A stretch of 64,000 nucleotides of DNA from the NCBI GenBank assembly GCA_964615905.1, contig CAZTUB010000004.1:338910-402909 (forward strand). The letters run 5' to 3'. Of this stretch, positions 1 through 9,253 are shown one piece after another. This DNA comes from DATLMR01 sp964615905 (lineage in GTDB: Bacteria; Acidobacteriota; Blastocatellia; UBA7656). The stretch's first letter is position 1. Each line of letters opens with the position of its first letter. The position numbers and the translations under genes are program-made. The notes beneath the pieces were generated by a model. The model worked only from the letters and a program-made list of their open reading frames with translations. It was not told the DNA's origin and did no database searches.

Positions 1-2
1 AT

Positions 3-3000
3 TTGAGCGCGCTGACCGCAGACCTTGCGAGCGTCTTTCGATCCGCAATCGAGCGGGCGGGGATTGAGCTTGTGATCGATTGCCGGAGTCTGCCTGAGCC
101 GCTTTTTGTTGATCGCGAGATGTGGGAGAAGATTGTCTTAAACCTGCTGTCGAACGCGTTCAAGTTTACGTTCGAAGGCCGGATCGAAGTGCGGATGCAA
201 GGCGCGGGCGACAGCGCGGAGCTTTCGGTCAGAGACACCGGCACGGGCATCCCTTCCGAAGAGATACCTCACCTGTTCGAGCGATTCCATCGCGTTCAGG
301 GCGCGCGAGGGCGCACTTATGAAGGAACAGGCATCGGCCTCGCCCTTGTGCAGGAGCTTGTCAAGCTCCACGGCGGGTCGATTAGAGTCGAGAGCGAAAA
401 GGACCGGGGCAGCGAGTTTATCGTAAAGCTCCCATTCGGCTCTGCGCATCTTCCTGCCGAACGCATTCAAGCCCGGCGAGCGAATTCATCGACAGCGCTC
501 GGCAAGAACGCTTACGTCGAGGAGGCGTTGCGCTGGCTTCCCGATTACGACAATTCTGCGCTGCCGGACCCGGCTGTGCAAGACGACATCACCGACTCGC
601 CGCAAGAGATTCATCAAGAGTCAAAAGAAGGCGAAAGCGCATACATACTTCTGGCTGACGACAACTCGGACATGCGAGAGTACGTGCGCCGCCTGCTCAG
701 CGCGAGGTACGAAGTCCGGGCGGTTGCCGATGGAGAAGCGGCGCTCTCCCTTGCGCAAGAGCGGCTGCCGGACCTTGTTCTTACAGACATCATGATGCCG
801 CGCCTTGACGGGTTCGGCCTGCTGCACGCGCTGAGAAATAACCCTCGCACTAGCGCCGTCCCTGTGATTGTGATCTCGGCACGCGCGGGCGAGGAAGCGC
901 GCGTCGAAGGAATTGAAGCCGGAGCGGATGATTATCTTGTCAAGCCGTTCTCGGCTCGCGAGCTGCTCGCCCGCGTCAGGACGCATCTGGAGCTGGCCCG
1001 CATTCGTCGCGAAGCTAATAAACAGATCATAGACATTTGGGAGAGCATCACCGACGGCTTCTTCGCGTTGGACAGGGAATGGCGGTACGTCTATATCAAC
1101 GCCGAGGCGGAACAGATGGGGTTCAACCGGTCCGAGCTTCTGGGAAAGAGCATCTGGGAAGCGTTCCCTGAGATAGTGGGCACCGAGATTGAGACAGAGT
1201 TTCGCCGCGCCATGACTTCGCACGAGCCTCAAGAGTTTGAGGCTCTCTATGAGCCGTGGGGAAAGTGGTTTGAGACCAAGCTGTTTCTCACAGCGGAGGG
1301 CAACCTTGCGGGGTACTTTCGCGACATAACGGCTAGAAAGCGGGCCGAGCAGGCGTTGCGCGAAAGCGAGGAGCGATTTGCCAAAGCCTTCAATTCGAGC
1401 CCGTTCATCCTTACGATCTCGTCGCTTGTCACAGGAAAACTCATAGAGGTCAATGAGACATTCGTCAACTACTCCGGCTACAAGCGTGAAGAGGTGATTG
1501 GGAAGACCACCGTCGATCTCGGCTTATGGAACAGCGTGGAGGATCGTGAAGCCGAGATGGATTTCATACGAGAACACGGGAAGCTGCGAAACGCCGAGTA
1601 CAAATTTCGGATGAGAAACGGTGTGGAGCTGGTCGGGCTGTTATCGGCCGAGCGCATAGACATCGGCGGCGAGGCGTGTACTTTGACAGTGGTCCAGGAC
1701 ATCACGGACCTCAAGCGCGCAGAAGAGGAGCGCGAGCGGCTGCTGAGAAACGAGCAGATTGCCCGCCTCGAAGCCGAGCAGGCCCAGATGCTCAGCGCGG
1801 AGCTTCTCGTCCGCGAACAGCAGGCCCGCGCCCAGGCCGAAGCCGCAAGCCGTACTAAGGACGAGTTTCTCGCAACCGTATCGCACGAGCTGCGGACACC
1901 GCTCAACGCAATGCTCGGCTGGCTCGCCATGCTGCGCGGGGGCAAGGCGAGCGCGGACATGTTCGCTCGCGGCCTGGAGACGATAGACCGCAACGCGAAG
2001 TCGCAGGCCAAGCTCATTGAAGACCTGCTCGACGTATCGAGGATCATCACAGGAAAGCTCCGTCTCGACGTTCAGCCGGTCGAGCTGCGGGTCGTCATCC
2101 AGGCTGCCGCCGAAGTGGTGCGCCCCGCCGCCGATGCAAAAGAGATTCGCCTTCAGCTTTCGTTCGACCCGGACGCGGGACCGGTTTCGGGCGATTCCCA
2201 AAGGCTACAGCAGATCGTGTGGAATCTTCTCTCGAACGCTGTGAAGTTCACCCCGCGCGGCGGTCGCGTGGAGGTCAGGCTTGAGCGCGTCGACTCGCAC
2301 GTAGAGATCAGCGTGAGTGATACGGGGCAGGGCATCAGCCCGGAGTTCATGCCTCACCTGTTCGAGCGATTCCGGCAGGCCGACAGCTCTTATACAAGAA
2401 GACACGGCGGTCTGGGGCTTGGGCTGGCAATCGTGCGCCACCTTGTCGAGTTACACGGCGGAACGGTGCTCGCCCAAAGCGCGGGCGAAGGCCGGGGCGC
2501 GGTATTCACCGTCCATCTTCCAATCCAGACCGCGCAAGACGCCAGGCCGTCTAAGGTTGATCTGGCTGCATTGGGGCAAGCCGTATCAGCCGACGCCTTC
2601 TCGCCGGCTCCGACACGCCTGGACGGGTTGCAAGTGGTACTCGTAGAAGATGAGCCGGACGCGCGCGAGATAGTAAAGATTATGCTTGAGCAGTACGGCG
2701 CGAATGTCAGAGCGGCGGCATGCGCTGTCGAGGGGCTTCGACTGATCGAAGAGGTTCAACCCGACGTGCTGATCTCTGACATTGAGATGCAGGAAGAAGA
2801 CGGCTATTCTCTCATCCGCCGAGTCCGCGCGCTTGAAGCCGGGCGGGGAGCAATTCCGGCCATCGCGCTGACGGCGCACGCGAGATCGGCGGACCGATTG
2901 CGCGCGCTCGCAGCGGGTTTTGACGCGCACGTGGCCAAGCCTGTCGATCTGGTCGAGCTGACAACGGTGATCGACAGCGTGGCAAGGCGAAGGCGCGGAG

Positions 3001-3005
3001 CTTAA
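3..3005 (+). CDS. Hybrid sensor histidine kinase, 5' truncated by window edge
   Basis: The frame is open from the left edge, so the N-terminus is missing and the TTG at 3 is probably not the true start. Visible domains in order: a HATPase_c domain (about residues 20-147, N-box around LNLLSNAFKF), a receiver (about 217-335, phosphoacceptor D262 in TDIMMPR), two PAS domains (about 345-455 and 460-580), a coiled coil (about 580-615), HisKA with H628 in SHELRTPLN, a second HATPase_c (about 735-855), and a C-terminal receiver (about 880-990, D926). This is a multi-step phosphorelay kinase. The first HATPase implies that another HisKA lies upstream of the window. No output regulator gene is adjacent; the next gene is a Ser/Thr kinase. 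The signal sensed cannot be told from the sequence. Confidence 0.95.
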   Translation: MSALTADLASVFRSAIERAGIELVIDCRSLPEPLFVDREMWEKIVLNLLSNAFKFTFEGRIEVRMQGAGDSAELSVRDTGTGIPSEEIPHLFERFHRVQGARGRTYEGTGIGLALVQELVKLHGGSIRVESEKDRGSEFIVKLPFGSAHLPAERIQARRANSSTALGKNAYVEEALRWLPDYDNSALPDPAVQDDITDSPQEIHQESKEGESAYILLADDNSDMREYVRRLLSARYEVRAVADGEAALSLAQERLPDLVLTDIMMPRLDGFGLLHALRNNPRTSAVPVIVISARAGEEARVEGIEAGADDYLVKPFSARELLARVRTHLELARIRREANKQIIDIWESITDGFFALDREWRYVYINAEAEQMGFNRSELLGKSIWEAFPEIVGTEIETEFRRAMTSHEPQEFEALYEPWGKWFETKLFLTAEGNLAGYFRDITARKRAEQALRESEERFAKAFNSSPFILTISSLVTGKLIEVNETFVNYSGYKREEVIGKTTVDLGLWNSVEDREAEMDFIREHGKLRNAEYKFRMRNGVELVGLLSAERIDIGGEACTLTVVQDITDLKRAEEERERLLRNEQIARLEAEQAQMLSAELLVREQQARAQAEAASRTKDEFLATVSHELRTPLNAMLGWLAMLRGGKASADMFARGLETIDRNAKSQAKLIEDLLDVSRIITGKLRLDVQPVELRVVIQAAAEVVRPAADAKEIRLQLSFDPDAGPVSGDSQRLQQIVWNLLSNAVKFTPRGGRVEVRLERVDSHVEISVSDTGQGISPEFMPHLFERFRQADSSYTRRHGGLGLGLAIVRHLVELHGGTVLAQSAGEGRGAVFTVHLPIQTAQDARPSKVDLAALGQAVSADAFSPAPTRLDGLQVVLVEDEPDAREIVKIMLEQYGANVRAAACAVEGLRLIEEVQPDVLISDIEMQEEDGYSLIRRVRALEAGRGAIPAIALTAHARSADRLRALAAGFDAHVAKPVDLVELTTVIDSVARRRRGA

Positions 3006-3081
3006 TTCCCGCTCGCAAGCCCGCGCATCTCTCCTCAATCTTAAAACGAGTCCAAGCGGTTAAGCAGATTTACACATCTGG

Positions 3082-3087
3082 TATACT
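3082..3087 (+). promoter_or_regulatory. Possible -10 element for the Ser/Thr kinase gene
   Basis: TATACT lies about 20 bases before the ATG at 3108. The matching -35 position (TTAAGC, 3060-3065, 16-base spacer) is weak. The intergenic gap after the histidine kinase is only about 100 bases, so read-through is also possible. Confidence 0.3.
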
Positions 3088-3107
3088 GCTATGCCTCGGA
3101 GATAGAG

Positions 3108-5672
3108 ATGGCTCGACTGATAGAACTACCGGGTCGAACCCTGGACGGCAAGTACCACCTCGACAAACTGCTAGGGCAAGGCGGCATGGGCGCGGTCTTT
3201 CTCGCCACCCACCTCGGCACAAAGCGGCCCGTCGCGCTCAAGGTCATCGCTCCTCAGTTGATGGAGAACGAAGAGTTTATCGAGCGGTTCCGCCGCGAAG
3301 CAGAAGCCGCGGGCCGTCTTCGCCACCCGAACGTCGTCAACGTAACGGACTTTGGATTCACAAGCTCGGGGTCGGTGAACCTCGCATACCTCGTGATGGA
3401 GTATCTCGACGGCGGCTCGCTCGCGGATATGTTGAAAGAGCGCGGCCGCCTGCCTCTGGGTTTCGTCATAGACGTAGTTGAGCAGATTTGCCTCGCGGTT
3501 AACACCGCGCACGAGCAAGGGATCATCCACAGAGACCTGAAACCGGATAACATATGGCTCCAGCCGGACCAGCGCGGCGGGTACAACGTGAAGGTGCTCG
3601 ACTTCGGGCTGGCAAAGCTTCACGACGCTTCGCCTTTAAGCAGCGGTGACGGCTCGGAATCTGACTCGGCTATCGCGGCAACACAGGTCGCAAACCAATC
3701 GGATACCGTCCGCGCCGCTGCGCACTATAATGGAGCGACCAGCCCTCAGCGGGCGGAAGAGACAGAGTTTGAAGTTGAAGCGGCGACACAGATTCAACGG
3801 CCCGTCGCGGTCCCGGAAGAGCAGACACAGCTTTTTGACGATCCATCCCCGAACGCGACCGACCTCGAAGCCGCTACGCAATTGCAACCGCCGACGCGTT
3901 TGGATAAAGAGCGAACAAACCGGCCCTCTCATAACTCAACGCCGATAGAGATAGATTTGAGCCTGGCCTCCGCTTCAAATCTCACGCGGGTCGGCGCGGT
4001 CATGGGCACGCCGCTTTATATGTCGCCTGAGCAATGTCGCGGCGAGTTGCTCGACATGAAATCCGACATTTATAGCCTTGGCGTCATCGTCTACCAGATG
4101 CTTGCAGGAGCGCCGCCGTTTACCGGCGACATGAACGAGTTGATCGTCAAACACACGAACGAGCGACCGGCGCTGCTCATAGAAAAGCGAAATGACATAC
4201 CTAAATCGGTATCGGAGCTGGTAATGTCCGCGCTGGCGAAAGACCCTGCGCGCCGCCCGGCAAACGGAGCCCTTTTTGCCAAGGCTCTACGCGCCGCCGC
4301 CGAAAGTGACCTCCATGTTGTGCAGGAGGGGCGAACTTACTACTACAACCACATACCCGGTATCATGTTGCTCTCTGCAATCATATATCTGCCGTTCGCA
4401 ATCCCTTCCGTTATGTACACCGCAAACTTCGCAAGGTCCGCAAACCGCGCGCTGGGGTTTGCAGACGCGCTTTTCTGGGTAGCGGCCTTCCTATACATAC
4501 AGGTGGCCAACAGGTTGAACATAGCAGCTTCGTCGCTGGCCATTCGAGAGTTGCGCATAAGGCAATCCGACCCGCTGCCGATTGGCTCAATCCTGTTCAC
4601 CCTGTTAAAGCGGTTTCCTTCGCTCGTACTTACGAGCCTGTTGGCCGATCTGGCGGCGATGGTTAACCTGTTGAGGCTGGTGCTGCCCGGCTTAAGATCG
4701 TTCGTCAATTACTCTCTGGCGGCTCCCGTCGTAGTGATTGAGAAAAAGAACCCGCTCGCGGCTCTTTCTCGTTCAAAAACTCTCGCCGAGCGGCTTCCGC
4801 ATCTGGCAGGCTGGGCCACAATACGGAGCATCTCTTTTATTATATGCTCGATACTGTTTCTGCCTGCGCTTGTGGCTGCGACAACAATTATCTTCGGAGG
4901 AACTACCAGCGGCGCCGGGTCATTCAGAGAAGTCTACCCGGTTATGCTAGGCTTCGGTTGGTTCCTTATAATCTCGTTCTACTCTTACAACGCGCTTCCG
5001 CTTGTGCTGATCTACTTCAAGGCGCGGCAGGCCCTCGGCGAGATGCTCGAAGAGGCATCGTCAACCGTTGCCGATCAAGAGAAGGTCTCAAAACGTCGCG
5101 GCCTCTTAAATCGAAAGACTATCGTGTGGATCGTTTCACCGATCATCATGGCCAGTCTGATGATCTACACGGTTCGGTTCATCGAAGCGCCGCGACCGGA
5201 CACTCTATCGACCGTCGCGTCGAGAGGCAGATACAAAGAGGTCAGGCGACTGCTTGCCGCCGGGGCAGACCCGAATGAAAAGGTGCGCAACGCGCGCACG
5301 CCGATAATGTCTGCTTCAGGTCAGGGGCAAGCGGACGTAGTAAAGGCGCTGATAGATGCAGGCGCTGACGTAAATGCCAGGGACGGTGATGGTGATACTG
5401 CTCTGCACGATGCGGCGTTGCAGGGGCGTTCGGAGCTTGCGAAGCTGCTTATCGGAGCCGGGGCGGATGTGAACGCAGCAAACAATAAAGGCGAGACGGC
5501 GCTGATTCTCGCTGCCAAAAGAGGGTTCGCGGATTATGTAAGAACCCTGCTCACTTCAGGAGCCGACGCGAACGCGAGAGATAACAACGGCAAGAGCGCG
5601 CTCGATTACGCGGAAGAGGAAGGGCGGCCCGCTGTAATCGAGATGCTCACAAGCGCGGGGGCAAGGAGATAA
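3108..5672 (+). CDS. Membrane Ser/Thr protein kinase with C-terminal ankyrin repeats
   Basis: Hanks-type kinase of 854 residues. The glycine loop is GQGGMG (23-28), the ATP lysine K45, the catalytic HRD aspartate D143 in HRDLKPDN, and the metal-binding DFG aspartate D165. The activation segment continues only at MGTPLYMSPEQ, near residue 299. About 125 extra residues therefore sit between DFG and APE, including repeated AATQ-type motifs. After the kinase (ends about 405) there are several hydrophobic segments (about 415-660), a further membrane segment (about 670-690), and four to five ankyrin repeats (about 700-850) with typical GADVNA turns. The kinase and the ankyrin array are separated by the membrane region. 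It follows the histidine kinase by 102 bases. Substrate unknown. Confidence 0.93.
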   Translation: MARLIELPGRTLDGKYHLDKLLGQGGMGAVFLATHLGTKRPVALKVIAPQLMENEEFIERFRREAEAAGRLRHPNVVNVTDFGFTSSGSVNLAYLVMEYLDGGSLADMLKERGRLPLGFVIDVVEQICLAVNTAHEQGIIHRDLKPDNIWLQPDQRGGYNVKVLDFGLAKLHDASPLSSGDGSESDSAIAATQVANQSDTVRAAAHYNGATSPQRAEETEFEVEAATQIQRPVAVPEEQTQLFDDPSPNATDLEAATQLQPPTRLDKERTNRPSHNSTPIEIDLSLASASNLTRVGAVMGTPLYMSPEQCRGELLDMKSDIYSLGVIVYQMLAGAPPFTGDMNELIVKHTNERPALLIEKRNDIPKSVSELVMSALAKDPARRPANGALFAKALRAAAESDLHVVQEGRTYYYNHIPGIMLLSAIIYLPFAIPSVMYTANFARSANRALGFADALFWVAAFLYIQVANRLNIAASSLAIRELRIRQSDPLPIGSILFTLLKRFPSLVLTSLLADLAAMVNLLRLVLPGLRSFVNYSLAAPVVVIEKKNPLAALSRSKTLAERLPHLAGWATIRSISFIICSILFLPALVAATTIIFGGTTSGAGSFREVYPVMLGFGWFLIISFYSYNALPLVLIYFKARQALGEMLEEASSTVADQEKVSKRRGLLNRKTIVWIVSPIIMASLMIYTVRFIEAPRPDTLSTVASRGRYKEVRRLLAAGADPNEKVRNARTPIMSASGQGQADVVKALIDAGADVNARDGDGDTALHDAALQGRSELAKLLIGAGADVNAANNKGETALILAAKRGFADYVRTLLTSGADANARDNNGKSALDYAEEEGRPAVIEMLTSAGARR

Positions 5673-5688
5673 TCTGACATCTCAACTA

Positions 5689-8148
5689 TCACTCCCGTAA
5701 AACCGAAACCGAATCGTAGCCCCTGACCTGTTTTAAGCAATACGCTTTGAATGATATTGTGCCTTGCGCCTCCCTGTGGCTCTTAAAATGATTACCGACC
5801 GCGAGGCTTGCAGCGGAACTGCCCCGGACGTTTAACCTCGCGCCCGGCGAAGCGTTTATGAGCTCGATAAAAAAGTAGAACCGCCCCCCTCCCGAACGGC
5901 GGACAGGCCCGAAAGTGAATATGTGCCACTGGTCATTCTGCGCCTGCGCCGTGTCAATCTCGGCGGCGGCCAGGTCTCGCTCAGACAGGTGAGATTGCCG
6001 CAGGTGAAATCTGATAACACCCTCGCCTTTTCGCGTCGTTAGACCGAGCCTGACACCGATAGCGCACAGATGATCCTCGCTCGCGAAAAATTCCTGGCCC
6101 ACGGATTCCCCTTCGGCGATTTGAGCTATGACCGTATCAGACAACTCGTATGAGCTTATCAAGTAGAGTGATTCGAGTTTCGTAGTATCAATCGAAAAAT
6201 CGGCGCTGCTCAAGGTGAGACTTGGATTGTAGTACCTATCGCTCATCAATTCGCGCTTCCATTTTGAAGCAAGGTAGGCGGGCTCGCTCTGTTCCGCGAC
6301 GAGGCTCCGTGTTGCCGATTCGTGATGGTAGAGCAAAGCGTACGGCGTATAAACTATCAGATAGCCCAGGCTTCTCAAGCGCAAGCAGAGATCGACGTCG
6401 TTATAATTGACGGCCAGGTCTTCTTGATTCAACCCTCCCACCCTGTCGTAAAGCTCGCGGCGTATCATCAGGCAGGCAGCAGTCACTGCGCTATAATTCA
6501 TAATCGCGTTAGGGAAGTTGAAGTACCCCTTGCCATCAATTCCGTCCACGAATCTATGTGCGTGACCGGCGAGGCCGTTTGCTCCAAGAATGACCCCGGC
6601 GTGCTGTACCCGGTTGTCGGGGTATAAAAGCTTTGCCCCTACTGCTCCGACTTCATCTCGCGCGGCCTGTTCGACCATCGCTGATAGCCATTCGGCTGCG
6701 ATCACCTCCGTGTCGTTATTGAGCAGCAACAGATAGTCTCCCTCGGCGTGGCGCGCAGCCAGATTATTCAAGAGAGAGTAGTTGAAAGGACCATCATGGC
6801 GGATGACGCGGTGTGGCGTATCGCTTAAATAGTGTACCGTCGCCGGGTCTTTGCTTCCGTTATCGACTATGAGAATCTCATAGCCGTTGTAATCGGTCTT
6901 TGACTTGATGCTGTCGACACATCGGGCCAAAAGGTCGAGCCGGTCCCGCGTAGGGATGATTATTGACACCTTTCCCGCTTTTGGTAATTTCCGACGCACT
7001 CTGTAAAGACCGCGCGCAAGCCCATTTTCGACACGACCCTCTATGTTGCGCCTCGTTAGAGCGCTGGCCAGCGCCGCCTCATCAGAGGCGCAATAGCCCG
7101 TTTTGTAGTCGCTTGAGAGGCTATCTTTTTTTTTGTGGTAAAGGATTCTCGGAATATGCGCTATCTTCTCCGTCTTTTCAGTGAACCTTAAAACGAGATC
7201 GTAATGCTCGCTGCCGTCGAACCCTTCGCGAAAGCCCCCTATATCGTCGAGCAGCGTCTTGCGATAGATCGCAAGGTTGCCGATGTACATAAATGAAAGG
7301 AGCAGGTCGGGCGACCACGCCGGTTTATAAAACGGGTTAGAGCGACGGTCCTGTGAATCTAGCTCATCTTCGTCGCAGTAGATAACGTCCGCGTCTACCT
7401 CCTGGAGCGTCATCACCACATCGTGGAGAGCATCAGGTGTCAATCTGTCATCCTGCGAGAGCAAGCAGACGAATTCACCTGTCGCCAGGCTGAGGGCGAG
7501 GTTCAGCGCTTGCGCGCTCCCGACACCGGCCTCACAGAAAGTATTTTTGAGCCGGTACCCTTTGGCGGAATATTCTCTGATGATTTCTCGAACGTCTTGC
7601 GAGGTCGAAGCGTCGCAGATGCATAGCTCCCAATCGCTGTAATACTGCCTCGATACGGAATCGAGAGTCTTGCGCAGGTTCTCAGGCGAAGGGTTGCGGG
7701 TGGAAAGGAGAATGCTGATGAGAGGCTTGTAGCCGAATTCTTCTCGCTCGCGGGCGGCCCTATCGGGGTCATATCTGAACTCTTCACACCTGCGGGCCCA
7801 AGCTTCATACAGGTCTTTGAAGGGAGTCTTGTCGGGCGTTCGCGGCTTGAAAACTCTTCTGACCGATTGGTATAGAGGGAGCACGAATCGGTGCTTGATC
7901 GGGCCGTAACGGTTGAGCAGACGCCAGCCGGGCGTCCGGGTGATCCTGGCTAATTCATTCTCCTTTTGAATCAACAGCTCCTGGGTAGTCAGAAGCTGTT
8001 GCTTGAGATCGTTGATCTCTTTCTGCTTCTCGCTCAACTCATCAACGATGTCGGTCTTTTCTCCGCTTGCTCTGGCGGGCTCGCTGTCAGGTTCATCAAT
8101 TCGGCGTTCGGAGAGATCCTTGTCGCGGTTCAATGCACCTTCCCTCAC
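5689..8148 (-). CDS. Tandem GT2 glycosyltransferase with N-terminal coiled coil
   Basis: 819 residues. An N-terminal coiled coil (about 35-70) is followed by a motif beginning TPGWRLLNRYG and IKHRFVLP (about 72-95). The first GT2 domain (about 140-350) contains a CDEDE-type acidic motif. The second (about 393-620) contains LLLNNDTEV, the DXD-like nucleotide-sugar site. The C-terminal 170 residues look beta-rich and have no domain I can name. The protein is probably cytoplasmic or membrane-associated and adds sugars, possibly rhamnose, to a surface glycan. Its GWRLL linker is repeated in the giant GT at 15889-20991. It converges on the kinase gene, with 16 bases between them. The acceptor is unknown. 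Confidence 0.9.
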   Translation of the reverse strand: MREGALNRDKDLSERRIDEPDSEPARASGEKTDIVDELSEKQKEINDLKQQLLTTQELLIQKENELARITRTPGWRLLNRYGPIKHRFVLPLYQSVRRVFKPRTPDKTPFKDLYEAWARRCEEFRYDPDRAAREREEFGYKPLISILLSTRNPSPENLRKTLDSVSRQYYSDWELCICDASTSQDVREIIREYSAKGYRLKNTFCEAGVGSAQALNLALSLATGEFVCLLSQDDRLTPDALHDVVMTLQEVDADVIYCDEDELDSQDRRSNPFYKPAWSPDLLLSFMYIGNLAIYRKTLLDDIGGFREGFDGSEHYDLVLRFTEKTEKIAHIPRILYHKKKDSLSSDYKTGYCASDEAALASALTRRNIEGRVENGLARGLYRVRRKLPKAGKVSIIIPTRDRLDLLARCVDSIKSKTDYNGYEILIVDNGSKDPATVHYLSDTPHRVIRHDGPFNYSLLNNLAARHAEGDYLLLLNNDTEVIAAEWLSAMVEQAARDEVGAVGAKLLYPDNRVQHAGVILGANGLAGHAHRFVDGIDGKGYFNFPNAIMNYSAVTAACLMIRRELYDRVGGLNQEDLAVNYNDVDLCLRLRSLGYLIVYTPYALLYHHESATRSLVAEQSEPAYLASKWKRELMSDRYYNPSLTLSSADFSIDTTKLESLYLISSYELSDTVIAQIAEGESVGQEFFASEDHLCAIGVRLGLTTRKGEGVIRFHLRQSHLSERDLAAAEIDTAQAQNDQWHIFTFGPVRRSGGGRFYFFIELINASPGARLNVRGSSAASLAVGNHFKSHREAQGTISFKAYCLKQVRGYDSVSVLRE

Positions 8149-8252
8149 ATCTCGTAATCACCGAGGCCTACAGCTTTGCATAAAGCGGTGCAGACTGTCT
8201 ATCTGAAACAGAGAGGTGATTTAGAGTGTGATAGCCTGTTTACAAAATCTTA

Positions 8253-9197
8253 TTATCGGGAATCAATCTTGTCTTTGATCGCTTTGGCGGCTCGTCCGAG
8301 CGCGTCTATGCGCTCACCCATCTCTTTGCCGCGCTGCCTGCTTGACAGTATCGGAAGCAAGAGCCGTTTAAGCGTTAGGACCGTTTTCATCATAGCAAGA
8401 TAGAGCAGGGCTGAAGACCGGCCCCGGTGCTTGCGCAGGAAAAGTATCTGACCGAAATAAAAATGTGTCAGCATATTAACCCTGTCTTTTTCGGTTGTGG
8501 CCCCTCCTCGGTGGAAAGCAGTACCGGCCGCCGAATAGCAGACTGACCACCCATGCCTTTTGAGCCGGAGACACAGATCCTCGTCTTCCGAGTACATGAA
8601 GAAGCGCTCATCGAACAAGCCGACCTCGTCGAGTGCCGCGCGCCTTAGCATCAAGCAAGCGCCGTCTATCCAATCAACGGAGCGGTCCTTGAGTTCACCG
8701 TCAACTTTCGGAGAATAACTCCTGCGAAGGTAACGCGAGGATAAGCGCGAGGTAAGATTGGCCTGCTCAAGAGTCTGGTTGAAAGGTGTCAGAAAGTTCC
8801 TCGTGTTGGTCGCCTGCCGCCCCTCCGCATTGACCAGCTTGCAACCGGCCGCACCGCACGACTCTTCTGATTCCATGCAATCATAAACGGCCTTTAGAGC
8901 CTCTGCTGTAAGACGCGCATCACTGTTAAGGAGCAGGACGAACGGCGACCTGGCTGTTTTGATGGCCTGATTGCATGCCGCGCCGAAACCAAGATTCGTT
9001 GAGTTGGCCAGCAGAACCACTTCAGGGAATGCCCCGCGCACGGCTTCGGCGCTTCCATCCTTAGAGTCGTTGTCGACGACGATGATCTCGATACGCATTT
9101 CCTCCGAGCTATCGATCACCGAATTAATACACTCAAGTAAAAGCTCCCTGGTGTTATAATTCACTATAATTATTGTGACTTGAGGGGGTAAGCTCAT
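8253..9197 (-). CDS. GT2 family glycosyltransferase (rhamnosyltransferase-like)
   Basis: 314 residues. The N-terminal GT-A fold starts VTIIIVNYNTRELL. It has the VVDNDSKDGS loop, the LLNSDARL metal/nucleotide-sugar motif near residue 90, and an ED motif in YSEDEDLCLRLKRHGW typical of the WbbL-like rhamnosyltransferase branch. The C-terminus has a hydrophobic stretch that may attach it to the membrane. It lies upstream of the 819-residue GT on the same strand (104-base gap) and divergent from the GT at 9254. The neighbouring dTDP-rhamnose genes make rhamnose a reasonable donor, but this is inference from context. Confidence 0.9.
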   Translation of the reverse strand: MSLPPQVTIIIVNYNTRELLLECINSVIDSSEEMRIEIIVVDNDSKDGSAEAVRGAFPEVVLLANSTNLGFGAACNQAIKTARSPFVLLLNSDARLTAEALKAVYDCMESEESCGAAGCKLVNAEGRQATNTRNFLTPFNQTLEQANLTSRLSSRYLRRSYSPKVDGELKDRSVDWIDGACLMLRRAALDEVGLFDERFFMYSEDEDLCLRLKRHGWSVCYSAAGTAFHRGGATTEKDRVNMLTHFYFGQILFLRKHRGRSSALLYLAMMKTVLTLKRLLLPILSSRQRGKEMGERIDALGRAAKAIKDKIDSR

Positions 9198-9208
9198 TCT
9201 ATGGAGAA

Positions 9209-9235
9209 AGTATAAAAGTTAGTATAATCTGTCAA
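9209..9235 (-). promoter_or_regulatory. Possible promoter for the GT2 gene starting at 9197
   Basis: On the minus strand TTGACA (9235-9230) is followed after 15 bases by TATACT (9214-9209). The predicted transcript start would be only a few bases before the ATG at 9197, and no clear Shine-Dalgarno is visible, so a near-leaderless mRNA would result. The same 56-base divergent gap also holds TATAAT on the plus strand (9223-9228), but with no matching -35. Confidence 0.35.
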
Positions 9236-9253
9236 CATTCGCGAAATATATGA

